Source of the DNA: Nonomuraea cavernae
Lineage (GTDB): Bacteria; Actinomycetota; Actinomycetes; Streptosporangiales; Streptosporangiaceae
Direction: 5' to 3'
Assembly: GCF_014646355.1 (NCBI RefSeq)
Contig: NZ_BMNH01000007.1
Coordinates: 186,001-250,000, forward strand
DNA length: 64,000 bases
Below are positions 1-8,999 of this stretch, piece after piece; position 1 is the first letter of the stretch; every line of letters starts with the position of its first letter. The notes under the pieces were generated by a model, which was given only the letters and a program-made list of their open reading frames with translations, did not search any database and was not told the DNA's origin. Both the position numbers and the translations under genes were made by a program.

Positions 1-2
1 CG

Positions 3-902
3 CAGCGAGGCGATCTGCTTTTCACCGCGTGGCGCCGGGAAGCGTGCCGGGCGGTACGGCAGGCGAAACTCGGGGAGATGCTGAACCTGCTGCTGGCCCT
101 GTCCCCGAACGTGGGCTACTTCCCCGATTTCCTCAACCCCAGCAAGGCGATCCACGGTCTGGATCAGGGTATCGAGGCGCTGCGCAGCACCCCTGTCACG
201 ATGCTCAAGCGGGACGTCCGCCGCCTGGCCGCGACGCGCCGGCTGCCCTCGAACGCGCGGCGCGTGGCCGACGGCGAGCCCGCCATGCTCACCGACCTGA
301 CCGAGGCCATGCGGATCTGCTACGAGCTGATCGTCCTGCCCTATCGGCGCAGCGTCGACGCCGCCCTTGAGAGGGAGCGCCGGATCCGTGCCTCAGCCTT
401 GGCCGCCGGCGGCGTGGAAGGACTGCTGACGAGCCTGCGGCCGATGATGACCTGGTCCTCGGGCGAACTCCGCATCCCTGGGCATCGCGACCAGGAGCTT
501 CACCTGCACGGCCGAGGACTGCTGCTCATCCCGACGTACTTCTGCGTGAGCGGCCCTTTGACGATGCTCGACCCGGACCTGCCGCCCGTGCTGGTCTACC
601 CCGCGGTACGCGGGCCGGAGGCTGTGCCGTCGCGCGCCTCGGGGGTGCCGGCGGCGCTCGGCGCGCTGATCGGATCGACCCGGGCCGCGGTGCTGGAGGC
701 CGTCGGCACCCGCGAGGAGACGAGCACCACGGTGCTGGCCCGCCACCTGGGCATCTCCCTGGCCTCGGCCAGCGAGCACACGACCGTACTGCGGCACTCC
801 GGCCTGGTTTTCAGCCACCGCGACCACAACCGTACGCTGCATCACCTGACCGACCTCGGCCGCGCCCTCCTGGAGGCCAACGCCGACGCACTGCTCCCGT
901 AG
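3..902 (+). CDS. ArsR-type winged-helix transcriptional regulator, 5' end outside window
   Basis: The reading frame is open from base 3, upstream of the first ATG at 78, and the residues before that ATG continue the family pattern, so the gene is cut by the window edge and the ATG at 78 is probably internal. The body (GYFPDFLNP, then GVEGLLTSLRP, then GRGLLLIPTYFC and PVLVYP) matches a large actinomycete family of about 320-340 residues with a C-terminal ArsR/MarR-like winged helix. The helix-turn-helix is visible in the last 70 residues (TTVLARHLGISLASASEHTT). Members are thought to be DNA-binding repressors of adjacent genes; the ligand is unknown. No neighbour in the window is an obvious target. 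Confidence 0.8.
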   Translation, partial: QRGDLLFTAWRREACRAVRQAKLGEMLNLLLALSPNVGYFPDFLNPSKAIHGLDQGIEALRSTPVTMLKRDVRRLAATRRLPSNARRVADGEPAMLTDLTEAMRICYELIVLPYRRSVDAALERERRIRASALAAGGVEGLLTSLRPMMTWSSGELRIPGHRDQELHLHGRGLLLIPTYFCVSGPLTMLDPDLPPVLVYPAVRGPEAVPSRASGVPAALGALIGSTRAAVLEAVGTREETSTTVLARHLGISLASASEHTTVLRHSGLVFSHRDHNRTLHHLTDLGRALLEANADALLP

Positions 903-1036
903 GTTGCGGTGGGAACGGCTGCGGGTGCCGAACAACGACGTGATCGCATCTGTACCTTCCTGGCGAGGTCAGGCCCTTGATCGCCGACTACTAAGCTGAT
1001 AGCTGTGCTGCAGGCAGGCGAGGTCGAGGCGATCAG

Positions 1037-1360
1037 ATGACGATGAGCGCGGAAGAGGATTTCCAGCAGGTCGGCGCCGAGTTGGCCGATCTGGGTGTGG
1101 GGGTCTCCAGGATGATGGGCAGGCCCGCGCTCAAGAACCAGGCGGGGAAGGTGTTCGCGAGCCTGCAGCGCGACGGTGCGATGGTTTTCCGGCTGGTCAG
1201 GGACACCCCTGAGTACACGGCCGCGCTCCAGCTGGCCGGGGCGTCCCTGTTCGACCCAACGGGCCAGGGCAGGGTGGTGAAGGACTGGGTGGTCGTGCCT
1301 CACTCCTCGGCCGAGAAGTGGACGGATCTGGCCGAGGCCGCTCTCAGCCGCCCGCGCTGA
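1037..1360 (+). CDS. TfoX N-terminal-like small protein
   Basis: A 107-residue soluble protein. The central block (MMGRPALKNQAGKVFASLQ, then VFRL, then FDPTGQGRVVKDWVVVP) follows the pattern of the TfoX/Sxy N-terminal domain: a 'MFG/MMG ... gK.Fa ... l.l' strand pair and a terminal 'G..mk.WvvvP' strand. In proteobacteria TfoX controls competence; stand-alone N-terminal domains in actinomycetes have no assigned role. An ATG two codons in (1043) is an alternative start. It stands alone, 130 bp after the ArsR-type gene on the same strand and 285 bp before the tRNA. Function not assigned. Confidence 0.65.
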   Translation: MTMSAEEDFQQVGAELADLGVGVSRMMGRPALKNQAGKVFASLQRDGAMVFRLVRDTPEYTAALQLAGASLFDPTGQGRVVKDWVVVPHSSAEKWTDLAEAALSRPR

Positions 1361-1556
1361 TCACACGGACCCTCCATACACCACGTCCGTGGACGTGACC
1401 CCATGCGACTGTCGGCTGATCCCCCTGATCGTGACCGCCGACGACTGATCAGCGACTGTTGATCCGACGGCCCTGCTGACCCATGTCATCTCTGCGAGGC
1501 CCGGAGGAATGCTCCATTCTTGCCCACACTGGCCCACAGCTAGCGAGCGTCAACGA

Positions 1557-1596
1557 GAACGGGCGGGCCTCCGTGAGATTGAAGGCCCGCCCGTTC
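1557..1596 (-). terminator. Perfect 13-bp inverted repeat, likely terminator of the tRNA-Arg transcript
   Basis: Arms GAACGGGCGGGCC (1557-1569) and GGCCCGCCCGTTC (1584-1596) with a 14-nt loop. It lies 50 nt beyond the 3' end of the minus-strand tRNA. There is no U-tract, as is common in actinomycetes. Confidence 0.65.
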
Positions 1597-1645
1597 GTAC
1601 GATGTTCGTCCTGGTCAGCGGCCGGAACCGCCGGTCAAGATCGAG

Positions 1646-1717
1646 TGCCCCCTGTAGGATTCGAACCTACGCACCCGGCTCCGGAGGCCGGTGCTCTATC
1701 CCCTGAGCTAAGGGGGC
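1646..1717 (-). tRNA. tRNA-Arg (anticodon CCG)
   Basis: On the minus strand the sequence folds as a complete cloverleaf of 72 nt without encoded CCA. Acceptor arms are GCCCCCT and AGGGGGC with discriminator A. The D stem is GCTC/GAGC. The anticodon stem is CCGGC/GCCGG with loop CTCCGGA, giving anticodon CCG, which reads CGG (Arg). The T arm is GTAGG-TTCGAAT-CCTAC with a 4-nt variable loop. No integrated element abuts its 3' end here. Confidence 0.95.
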
Positions 1718-1831
1718 TCAACGTGTGACAAGGCTACCAGCATCAGGCCACCACTCGTCACGCGATAAACCTCCGATCACACATCCTGGAAAACCGCACG
1801 TGACCGCGCCACTACGGGTAGCTTTGCCGCC

Positions 1832-2218
1832 GTGGGCGAGGTTCTTGGCAAAGTACTGGTAGTGGACGATGACGAGGTCATCCGTCAGCTGATCGCGGTC
1901 AACCTGAGCCTGGAAGGGTTCGAGGTCGCGACGGCCACCGATGGGCAGGACTGCCTCGAGCGGGTGCTCGACGTCATGCCCGATGTGATCACCCTGGACG
2001 TGATGATGCCGTGCCTCGATGGGTGGGTGACGGCCCAGCGGTTGCGCATGGGCGAGGCCACCAGCCACATCAAGGTGGTGCTGATCACCGCCCGGGCTCA
2101 GGATGACGACAAGAGGCGCGGCAGGGGCATCGGCGTGGACGCCTACCTGACCAAGCCGTTCGATCCGGCGGAGCTCATCCAGGTCGTACGAGACCTGGCA
2201 GCGGACGCGAGCACGTAA
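1832..2218 (+). CDS. Stand-alone response-regulator receiver protein (CheY-like)
   Basis: 128 residues, only a receiver domain. Visible active-site residues: acidic pair in VVDDDE (residues 10-15), phospho-acceptor Asp56 in ITLDVMMP, Thr86 in LITAR and Lys108 in YLTKPF. There is no output domain, so it must act by protein contact (phosphorelay or partner binding). The GTG at 1832 is the only start that keeps the first beta strand. No histidine kinase is adjacent; it converges on the LAL regulator with a 4-bp gap. Its partner kinase cannot be told from this window. Confidence 0.85.
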   Translation: MGEVLGKVLVVDDDEVIRQLIAVNLSLEGFEVATATDGQDCLERVLDVMPDVITLDVMMPCLDGWVTAQRLRMGEATSHIKVVLITARAQDDDKRRGRGIGVDAYLTKPFDPAELIQVVRDLAADAST

Positions 2219-2222
2219 CGGA

Positions 2223-4994
2223 TCAGAGCAGCCCGCGCTGACGGGCCGCGGCGGCGGCCTGGGTGCGGGTGGAGGCGTCGAGCTTGCCGAGGATGTTGGA
2301 CACGTGCACGCTGACCGTCTTCTGGGCGATGAACAGGCGTTGCGCGATCTCCCGGTTGGTCAACCCCTCGGCCACAAGGCGCAGCACCTCGATCTCCCGG
2401 GCCGTCAGGCCCCCGTCCGCTTGCCCGCCGGCGAAGCGGGCTCTCCTGGCGAACTCCGCCAGGGCGTTCTCCAACGGCACGGCGCGTAGCTTGCCGGCCG
2501 TATCCCTGGCCAGCTCCCACTCCGCCTGGGCGCCGTCGCGGTCGCCGGTCGCCAGCAGGGCTTCGGCGAGCCGCCAGCGGGCTCGCGCCGTCTCGTAGAC
2601 GAAGCCGAAGTCGAACGCCGTCACCACTGCCCGCCACAGGTCGGGGTCGAGCCGCCCGTGGACCCGGTGCCATTCGGCTTCGGCCCGCAGGGCCCAGGCC
2701 TGACCTTCGGGGCCCAGTCGGCTGCCATGCCCTGCCGTGCCGTGGGTGACGGCGAACCGGGCCCGTTCGGCCAGTTCGTCGGCTCCCTCCGTGATCCCGA
2801 GGTCGGCGAGCGCCCACAGCCCGAGTGCGGCGACGCGGAGCGTGCCGGGCTCGCCGGGGACCAGGTCGTCGAGCACGGCGCGTACGTGATCGAGGGCGGC
2901 GGCCGGGTCGCCCTTCCAGAGGGCGTGCTCGGCGGCCAGCCCGCGCGAGATGTAGGAGGCGAGTGTGTCGGACCAGAACGGGCGCAGCCATTCGAGGCGG
3001 CTCTCGACGGCCGGCAGCCCTCGGCCCACCTCCAGGAACAGCGCGAAGGACGAGAGCACGGCCTCGGGAGAGGTGCCCACGCGGGCGCCGAAGGACGCGG
3101 CCACGGCCTCAGCCTGATCCCAGTCGCCGGACACGTAGTAGATCAGGAAGCGCAGGAAGCGCAGGTCGGTGCCGTAGGTGCTCCACTTGAGCCCGCTCTC
3201 GAAGGCCAGTTGGACGCCCTCGTCGGCGGCAGCCGCCGCATGGTGGAGCGCCCCCTCCTCGAAGTGGATCCGGGCGTGGTGGAACCGGGCTCGCAGGTCC
3301 AACGCGAGATCTCCGGTGCTCTCGGTGAGCGCGACGCCGAGGAGGTCGTGGGCCCGGGCCAGGTCGCCTCGGGCTTCGGCGTGGATGGTCAGCGTGAGCA
3401 GTGCGCCGACCTCGGCGTCGCGGGCTCCGGCGGCGCGGGCGGTGTCGAGAGCGCGGCGGGCGAGTCGCTCGCCTTCGGTGTGGCGGGGGCTCCAGGTGAG
3501 GGTGCGGGCGTGGGTGGCCAGGGCACGGGCCAGGTCGGCCTGGCCGGTGGCGGTGGCGACGGCTCGCTCGGCGGCTTCGATGGCCCTGTCCTGGTCGTCC
3601 AGCTCGATCAGGTAGTAGGCGAGGCGCTCGCTGACCTCACTGGTCTGGGGCAGGGCGCGGAGCTGGGTGACGGCCCGGTGCTTGTCGCCGCTGTCGGCGG
3701 CCATGACGGCGCTGCGGAAGGCCAGCCGGACGCGGCTCGCCCCGGCCAGCGAGGCGGCGTCGTCGACGCGCTCCCACAGGCTGAGCGCCTGGTCATAGTG
3801 GTTGTGCGCCTCCGCCGGCGCGCCGAGCCGCTCGGCCAGCCGGCCGGCTTGGACCGAGGCGGCGAGGGCGCCGGCCAGATCATGGCCGGCCAGGTGGTGG
3901 TGGGCCAGCTCGGCGGGTGAGGTGAGCAGCCGGGCGAAGGCGGCGTGCAGCCGGGTGCGCTCGCCTGGCAGCAGGTCGGTGTAGACGGCCTCCTGCAGCA
4001 GGGCGTGGCGGAAGGTGTAGCCGTGGCCGGTGACGCGGAGCAGGCCGCGGGAGACGATCTCGCGGACGGCCTCCTCGAAGGCGTCGAGCGGCAGGCCGGA
4101 GACCTCTCGCAGCAGGTCGTCCTCGACGCGCCGGCCGGCCACGGCGGCGGCCCTGAGCACCCGCTGTCCGGGCTCGGACAGCACTTCGACGCGCGACATC
4201 AGCAGGCTGGCGAGGCCGTCGGGCAGGCTGTCGCCCTCGGCGAGGGCGGCGTAGAGCTCTTCGGCGTAGAAGGGGTTGCCGTCGGCGCGGGCGACGATCT
4301 CCCCCAGCTCTCCGGCCTCGATCTCGCCCATGGTCGCCACGTAGTCGGTCATCTCGCCGGTGTCGAGCGGGCCGAGGTCGATCGAGGTCACCGTGGGCAG
4401 GCGTTTCAGCTCGGCCAGCACGGGCCGCAGCGGATGGCGGCGGTGGAGGTCGTCGGTGCGGTAGGTGCCGACCACGCACACCTGCTCGGTCTGCACCATC
4501 CGGCTCAGGAAGACCAGCAGGTCACGGCTGGACCGGTCGGCCCAGTGCAGGTCTTCGATGACGAACAGCACCGGCTGCAGGTCGGCCAGCAGCCCGAGCA
4601 GCGAGCCGAACAGCCGCTGCTGGGTGAGCCCCGACGAGGGGGCGGTCTCCACACCGGGCAGCAGCTGGCCGAGCATGGGGTGGGCGGCCACGGCCTCGCG
4701 GACCGCGGGCTCGGCGCCGCGCAGCGCGTCGGCCAGCGGGAGGTAGGGCAGGGTGTCGCCGAGCTCGGCGCACTGGCCGGCCAGCACGTGGAAGCCGAGC
4801 TCGCGGGCCCGGCCGGCCAGCTCGGTCACCAGCCTGGTCTTGCCGATGCCGGCGTCGCCGCCGACCAGGGCGACTCCCGCCGTGCCCGCGACGGCGGACT
4901 CGAGCACCCGCACGAGTCTTTCCAGCTCGGCGCCACGCCCGACGAGAAGACCATTCACGCCCGCCACTATCCCATGTTCTGCCGACATCCCCAT
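2223..4994 (-). CDS. LAL-family LuxR transcriptional regulator with AAA ATPase domain
   Basis: About 923 residues. Order of parts: Walker A at about residues 45-53 (GGDAGIGKT), Walker B-like VLFVIEDLHWAD near 150, a long helical TPR-like region, and a C-terminal LuxR helix-turn-helix over the last 60 residues (LTAREIEVLRLVAEGLTNRE). This is the MalT/LAL layout: ATP-dependent, ligand-sensing activators. The frame is open further upstream, to 5132, but those residues overlap the divergent lysE start and look non-coding. ATGs at 4994 and 4988 and GTGs at 4967 and 4958 are all possible; none has a strong ribosome site. It is divergent from the LysE gene, a plausible target. Confidence 0.85.
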   Translation of the reverse strand: MGMSAEHGIVAGVNGLLVGRGAELERLVRVLESAVAGTAGVALVGGDAGIGKTRLVTELAGRARELGFHVLAGQCAELGDTLPYLPLADALRGAEPAVREAVAAHPMLGQLLPGVETAPSSGLTQQRLFGSLLGLLADLQPVLFVIEDLHWADRSSRDLLVFLSRMVQTEQVCVVGTYRTDDLHRRHPLRPVLAELKRLPTVTSIDLGPLDTGEMTDYVATMGEIEAGELGEIVARADGNPFYAEELYAALAEGDSLPDGLASLLMSRVEVLSEPGQRVLRAAAVAGRRVEDDLLREVSGLPLDAFEEAVREIVSRGLLRVTGHGYTFRHALLQEAVYTDLLPGERTRLHAAFARLLTSPAELAHHHLAGHDLAGALAASVQAGRLAERLGAPAEAHNHYDQALSLWERVDDAASLAGASRVRLAFRSAVMAADSGDKHRAVTQLRALPQTSEVSERLAYYLIELDDQDRAIEAAERAVATATGQADLARALATHARTLTWSPRHTEGERLARRALDTARAAGARDAEVGALLTLTIHAEARGDLARAHDLLGVALTESTGDLALDLRARFHHARIHFEEGALHHAAAAADEGVQLAFESGLKWSTYGTDLRFLRFLIYYVSGDWDQAEAVAASFGARVGTSPEAVLSSFALFLEVGRGLPAVESRLEWLRPFWSDTLASYISRGLAAEHALWKGDPAAALDHVRAVLDDLVPGEPGTLRVAALGLWALADLGITEGADELAERARFAVTHGTAGHGSRLGPEGQAWALRAEAEWHRVHGRLDPDLWRAVVTAFDFGFVYETARARWRLAEALLATGDRDGAQAEWELARDTAGKLRAVPLENALAEFARRARFAGGQADGGLTAREIEVLRLVAEGLTNREIAQRLFIAQKTVSVHVSNILGKLDASTRTQAAAAARQRGLL

Positions 4995-5061
4995 TGGTAC
5001 ACAAACAAAGGCGTCGATTGGCCCTGATGACCGGACCAAAGCCGTTCTACGCTGAGGATTC

Positions 5062-5679
5062 ATGATCTCTTGGTCGACGTTGGTGCCGTTCCTGGCCGCT
5101 TCGCTGGTGCTGGTGCTGATCCCTGGGCCCAACCATCTCTACATCGCCGCGCGAGGTCTCACGCAGGGCAGGGCGGCGGCGCTGGCCAGCGCGTTCGGGG
5201 TGGAGACGGGCACGCTGGTGCACATCGCGGCCGCCGCCGCGGGGCTGTCCTACCTGATCACGAAATCGGCGACGCTGTTCGCGATCGTCAAGTGGGCGGG
5301 TGTCGGCTACCTCGTCTACCTGGGGATCCGCGCCTTCACCGCCAAGGAGCCGGCTCGGGCCGAGACGCTGAGGCCGCAGCCGCTGCGTGCGGTCTTTCTG
5401 GAGGGCGTGGTGGTGAACGTGCTCAATCCCAAGGTCATGCTGTTCTTCCTGGCGTTCCTGCCGCAGTTCGTGGACCCGGCCGCCGGGTCGGCCGCGCTGC
5501 AGATCGTGCTGCTCGGGGTCACGCTGCTGCTGCTCGGGCTGCTGTCAGACATCGCGTACGCGATCACGGCCGGCACCCTGGGCAGCCGCCTGGCAGGCGG
5601 AGCGAAGGCGCTACGCCACTTCAGCGGGGTGGTCTACCTGGGGATGGGCGTCCTCGCCGCGTTCGCCGGGAGAAAATGA
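5062..5679 (+). CDS. LysE/RhtB family amino-acid exporter
   Basis: 205 residues with about six hydrophobic segments. The N-terminal signature LVLVLIPGPNHLYIAARGL and the mid-protein NVLNPKVMLFFLAFLPQFVD are hallmarks of the LysE/RhtB translocators, which export amino acids or homoserine-lactone-like compounds across the inner membrane. It is divergent from the LAL regulator and only 4 bp upstream of a TetR gene, so export may be controlled by one or both. Substrate cannot be read from sequence. A second member lies at 39468-40094. Confidence 0.88.
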   Translation: MISWSTLVPFLAASLVLVLIPGPNHLYIAARGLTQGRAAALASAFGVETGTLVHIAAAAAGLSYLITKSATLFAIVKWAGVGYLVYLGIRAFTAKEPARAETLRPQPLRAVFLEGVVVNVLNPKVMLFFLAFLPQFVDPAAGSAALQIVLLGVTLLLLGLLSDIAYAITAGTLGSRLAGGAKALRHFSGVVYLGMGVLAAFAGRK

Positions 5680-5683
5680 CCAC

Positions 5684-6232
5684 ATGGCGCCGAGGAAGCA
5701 GCAGGAGATCTTCGACGCGACGCTGTGGCTCGTCGCGGAGAAGGGCTATGACGGGCTGACCGTGGAGGGCGTGGCCGAGCGGTCCGGCGTCAACAAGACG
5801 ACGATCTACCGCTGGTGGCCGTCGAAGGCGGCGCTGCTCGGGGCGGCGCTGGTGGAGGCCGACGTGCTGGGGTTCGAGCCGCCTGACACGGGCAGCCTGC
5901 GGGGCGACCTGGTCGCGCTGGTCGAGGGCGTCCGGCGGCTGCTCACCGAGCCTCCGGCCAGCGACATCGCGGTCGCCGCGCTCGGCGCCGCCGTCCGCCA
6001 TCCCGAGCTCGACGGGCGCCGCTTCTTCGTCGACCGGTTCGTACGCGAGCGTCAGATCTTCGAGCGAGCCGTACGGCGCGGCGAGCTGGCCGGGTCGGTG
6101 GACCCGATGCTGGTCGTCGACCTGCTGGCCGGGGCGGTGTGGGTCAGGGCGGTGTTCCGGGGGCTGCCGGTCTCCGACGGGTTCGCGGCCGAGGCGGTGT
6201 CGGCGGTCCTGGACGGGGTGGGGGCCGGCTGA
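5684..6232 (+). CDS. TetR/AcrR family transcriptional regulator
   Basis: 182 residues. The N-terminal helix-turn-helix is clear (LTVEGVAERSGVNKTTIYRW, about residues 24-43), followed by WPSKAALL, the usual start of the next helix. The C-terminal half resembles TetR_C-type ligand domains of efflux regulators. It follows lysE by 4 bp, so the two are probably one transcript and this protein may repress exporter expression in response to the exported compound (inference). Confidence 0.87.
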   Translation: MAPRKQQEIFDATLWLVAEKGYDGLTVEGVAERSGVNKTTIYRWWPSKAALLGAALVEADVLGFEPPDTGSLRGDLVALVEGVRRLLTEPPASDIAVAALGAAVRHPELDGRRFFVDRFVRERQIFERAVRRGELAGSVDPMLVVDLLAGAVWVRAVFRGLPVSDGFAAEAVSAVLDGVGAG

Positions 6233-6241
6233 CCCGGGGCC

Positions 6242-7438
6242 TCAGTGCACTTCGGCGAGGGCGACGGGGATGCGGTCGAGGACCGGATGCGGCACCAGGC
6301 CGTAGGCGTAGAAGTCGATCGCCATCGCCCCGGCCGCCTTCGCTCCGCGTGCCTTGGCGACGAGCCGGTCGGCCGAGTCGCTGTCCGGGAATCCGGGCCG
6401 TAACACCGCCCGCACCTCGCGGTCCTTGCCCACGGACCGCAGGTAGGCGCCGACGTCGTCGGCCACCCGGGCCGCGTCGCGGGCGTAGGCCAGCACCCCG
6501 AACGCGGGCACCAGGTCGCCCAGGGCGACCAGGTCGACGCCGAGCTGCCAGGCGTCGTGGGCCGCGAGCCCGGGGGTGGGCAGGCCGTCGGTGTAGCCCT
6601 TGACGGCTCCGGTCGAGTCGATGAACACCAGTTTCGACCCTTCGTCGGCCACCGCGGACGCGACCTCCGACACCAGCGTGGTCACCGTCTCGGAACGGGC
6701 CCGGGCGTAGGCCACCACGTCGGGGCCGGCGTAGGCGGTCAGCGCGGCGCGGGTCACCTCGCCCTGCGCGGGAGCGTCGCCGTCGAGCACGCCGCCCACG
6801 ATCCGGGCGCACTCGTCGCGTGCCACGTCGGCGTCCACGCCCAGGTCGGTGGCGCGTCGCATGCAGTAGTCGCAGAAGCAGAGCCCGAACAGGTAGGCGT
6901 CCATCGGCCCCAGCGGCACGAACGACCGCTGCGGTTTGAGCGGCCTGAAGTGCAGCGACTCGGCCACCACGCTGTCGACGCCGAGCCGGGCGACGGCGCG
7001 GGCCAGGGCGACTGCGTAGTCGCGTACGTCGGGATGAGCCGGGCACAGGTCGGTGAGCGAGCCGCGGTCGCCGAAGCAGTCACGCACGGTCACGTCGGGG
7101 TGCTGGCCGCCCAGGGTGGCGTTGCGCAGGAAGACGGTCCAGCCGTGCAGCTTGAGCCCGCGCTCGGAGCAGGCCTCGCGCACGCCGTCGAGGGCGTCGG
7201 CGTGGCCGGGGGTGGGCTTGAGCCGCAGCCCGGCGAACAGCTCGGCGGGCACCGGGAAGTGGGCGCCGTCGTGGCGCACGGTGAGCCGGGACAGTCCGTG
7301 GGGGGTGACGTCGCGTGAGGCGTGGTGCACGACGCCGACGGTGACGCCCGCCGCGCCGTATCCGCTGACCCTGTCGAGCACCCGCTCCACGCCTTCGCCC
7401 CGCAGGTCCTCGACGAAGGCGTACACCGAACTGTCCAC
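6242..7438 (-). CDS. TIM-barrel, glycoside-hydrolase-like protein of unknown function
   Basis: 398 residues, soluble, no signal peptide. I recognise the general look of GH-like TIM barrels: an N-terminal strand-helix start, a central LCPAHPDVRDYAVALARAVA block (the 'pilgrim' segment often seen in GHL families), VVAESLHF, and a Cys cluster LCFCDYCMRR near residue 200 like the CxCxxC of such proteins. No catalytic pair can be assigned. It is the last gene of the D-amino-acid operon (21 bp after ridA), so it may process a D-residue-containing substrate, but this rests only on position. Confidence 0.55.
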   Translation of the reverse strand: MDSSVYAFVEDLRGEGVERVLDRVSGYGAAGVTVGVVHHASRDVTPHGLSRLTVRHDGAHFPVPAELFAGLRLKPTPGHADALDGVREACSERGLKLHGWTVFLRNATLGGQHPDVTVRDCFGDRGSLTDLCPAHPDVRDYAVALARAVARLGVDSVVAESLHFRPLKPQRSFVPLGPMDAYLFGLCFCDYCMRRATDLGVDADVARDECARIVGGVLDGDAPAQGEVTRAALTAYAGPDVVAYARARSETVTTLVSEVASAVADEGSKLVFIDSTGAVKGYTDGLPTPGLAAHDAWQLGVDLVALGDLVPAFGVLAYARDAARVADDVGAYLRSVGKDREVRAVLRPGFPDSDSADRLVAKARGAKAAGAMAIDFYAYGLVPHPVLDRIPVALAEVH

Positions 7439-7459
7439 GAGCCGACCTTACAGTTCTGG

Positions 7460-7840
7460 TCAGGTGCTCTTGTGCGCCACGAAGTCGATCTCGACGAGGA
7501 TGTCCAAGAGGTCCGATCCCACCGTGGTGCGCACGGGGTACGGCTTGGTGAAGTAGGACTTGTAGACCGCGTCGTAGGCGTCGAAGTCGCGCTTGAGGTG
7601 CTGCAGGTGCACGGTCGCCTTCACCACGTCGTCGTAGCCGAGGCCGTGGGCGGCGAGGATGGCGCCGAGGTTGCGCATTACCTGGTGGGTCTGCGCGACC
7701 ACGTCGTCGCCGGCCAGCTCACCGGTCTGCGGGTCGACCCCGGACGCGCCGGAGGTGAAGACGAAGTCGCCGACGACCACTCCCTGGGAGTAGGAGCCCT
7801 TGGGGGCGGGGCCGTCGGTGGTCTTCAGTTCCTTCTTCAT
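7460..7840 (-). CDS. ridA: RidA family enamine/imine deaminase
   Basis: 126 residues from the ATG at 7840, which has AGGAG just upstream; the longer frame from 7852 would include that ribosome site. RidA/YjgF features: GSYSQGVVVGDFVFTSGA near the N-terminus and the catalytic-type arginine at about 104 (YPVRTTVGSDL). RidA hydrolyses the reactive 2-aminoacrylate released by PLP-dependent serine/threonine dehydratases. The gene just upstream (38 bp) is a D-serine-dehydratase-like PLP enzyme, so the pairing is mechanistically sensible: this RidA would clear the intermediate made by its neighbour. Confidence 0.88.
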   Translation of the reverse strand: MKKELKTTDGPAPKGSYSQGVVVGDFVFTSGASGVDPQTGELAGDDVVAQTHQVMRNLGAILAAHGLGYDDVVKATVHLQHLKRDFDAYDAVYKSYFTKPYPVRTTVGSDLLDILVEIDFVAHKST

Positions 7841-7877
7841 GGTTCTCCTCATCGGTAGGGGTGCAACGGTGCGGGTC

Positions 7878-8975
7878 TCAGAAGTACGTGGTGATCTCGC
7901 CGACCACCCGGTAGTCGCGGTCGACCAGCGGGAGCGTGCGCCACTTGTCGAACGCCGTGCACGGGTGGGAGATGCCGAACGCGAGCAGGTCGCCTGGTTG
8001 GACCCCGTCGGCGCGTACCACCGTGTGCTGGTCCTGGATGGCCACGACCGTGACGCCCTCGCGCCTGGGGATGGGCAGCCCCTCGTCGTACGGGGCGTCG
8101 CGCTTGCCCATGCCGACGATCGCCAGGCCCGGCTCGGGCGTGGACAGCACGTGCGCCCAGATCTCGAGCGCGGGCCGCAGCTCGCCCGCCACGCGGTTGA
8201 ACGGGGTGCGGTCGCGGTAGTAGCCGTCGTCGTGGGCGGCGTAGGCGCCGCTGCGCAGCACGATCGTGGCCTGGGTGGCGACGAGTTCGCGGCCGATCAC
8301 GTCGAACCACTGGCTGCCGCCGACCGACAGAATGGGGTTTCTGACCCTCAGGTGCTCGACCGCGTCCTGCAACCGGCGGAGGTACGCCTTGACCTCCTCG
8401 GCGTTCCGCAGCGCGCCTTCGTACCCGGCGACTCCGGCCAGTTCGACGCCGGGCGTGTCCTGGATGTGCCGGGCGACGTCGAGCAACTGCTCCAGCGACC
8501 GGCAGCCGGCTCGCCCGCCGTCGTGTCCCAGCTCGGCCAGCACGGTGAACGGCCGGGCCGACGCGTGCCGGGCGAGGATGTCGACGCCCGTCACCGAGTC
8601 GGCGAAGCTGAGGAACTCGAAGCCCGGGTCGCGCGCTAGCTCGCCGGCGGCCCATTCCAGCCCGGCCGGGTCGACGACCTGGTTGGCCACCATGACGCGG
8701 GCGGCGCCGAAGCCCCGGGCCGCCATGGCCTGCCGCGTGGTGGCCACGGTGAGACCCCACGCGCCCGCTCCGAGCTGCATGGCGGCGATCTCGCGCGACA
8801 TGTGCGTCTTGACGTGCGGCGCCAGCTCCATGCCGTGGTCGCGGGCGAACGCCGCCATGGTGGCGATGTTGTGTTCGAGTGCCTCGCGTCGCGCGACCAT
8901 CAGCGGGAAGGAGAGCCCTCCCTTGAAGACCGTTTGCTTGAGCGATCCCTGCACGACACCCCCTTTGTCGGGCAT
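7878..8975 (-). CDS. D-serine dehydratase-like / D-threonine aldolase-fold PLP enzyme
   Basis: 365 residues. Alanine-racemase-like N-terminal barrel with the PLP lysine at residue 56 (APHVKTHMS), then the DSD-type C-terminal domain. A His337-Pro-Cys339 pair near the end (SHPCTAFDKW) matches the zinc-binding HxC of D-serine dehydratases; D-threonine aldolases carry HxD there. This favours D-serine (or D-amino acid) deamination to a keto acid via aminoacrylate. A GTG at 8954, preceded by a G-rich ribosome site, is an alternative start. It lies 24 bp after the N-acyl-D-amino-acid deacylase and upstream of ridA. Confidence 0.82.
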   Translation of the reverse strand: MPDKGGVVQGSLKQTVFKGGLSFPLMVARREALEHNIATMAAFARDHGMELAPHVKTHMSREIAAMQLGAGAWGLTVATTRQAMAARGFGAARVMVANQVVDPAGLEWAAGELARDPGFEFLSFADSVTGVDILARHASARPFTVLAELGHDGGRAGCRSLEQLLDVARHIQDTPGVELAGVAGYEGALRNAEEVKAYLRRLQDAVEHLRVRNPILSVGGSQWFDVIGRELVATQATIVLRSGAYAAHDDGYYRDRTPFNRVAGELRPALEIWAHVLSTPEPGLAIVGMGKRDAPYDEGLPIPRREGVTVVAIQDQHTVVRADGVQPGDLLAFGISHPCTAFDKWRTLPLVDRDYRVVGEITTYF

Positions 8976-8999
8976 GACCCTATCTCGCCCGATTTTCGA

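Noticed and set aside
1483..1728. Plus-strand ORFs of 65-81 residues over the tRNA
   Set aside because: They run through the tRNA and its terminator hairpin and show no domain or ribosome site.
2658..3920. 420-residue plus-strand ORF antisense to the LAL regulator
   Set aside because: Gly/Gln-rich composition typical of the complementary frame of a high-GC gene, with no domain. Many similar antisense frames in the window were dropped for the same reason.
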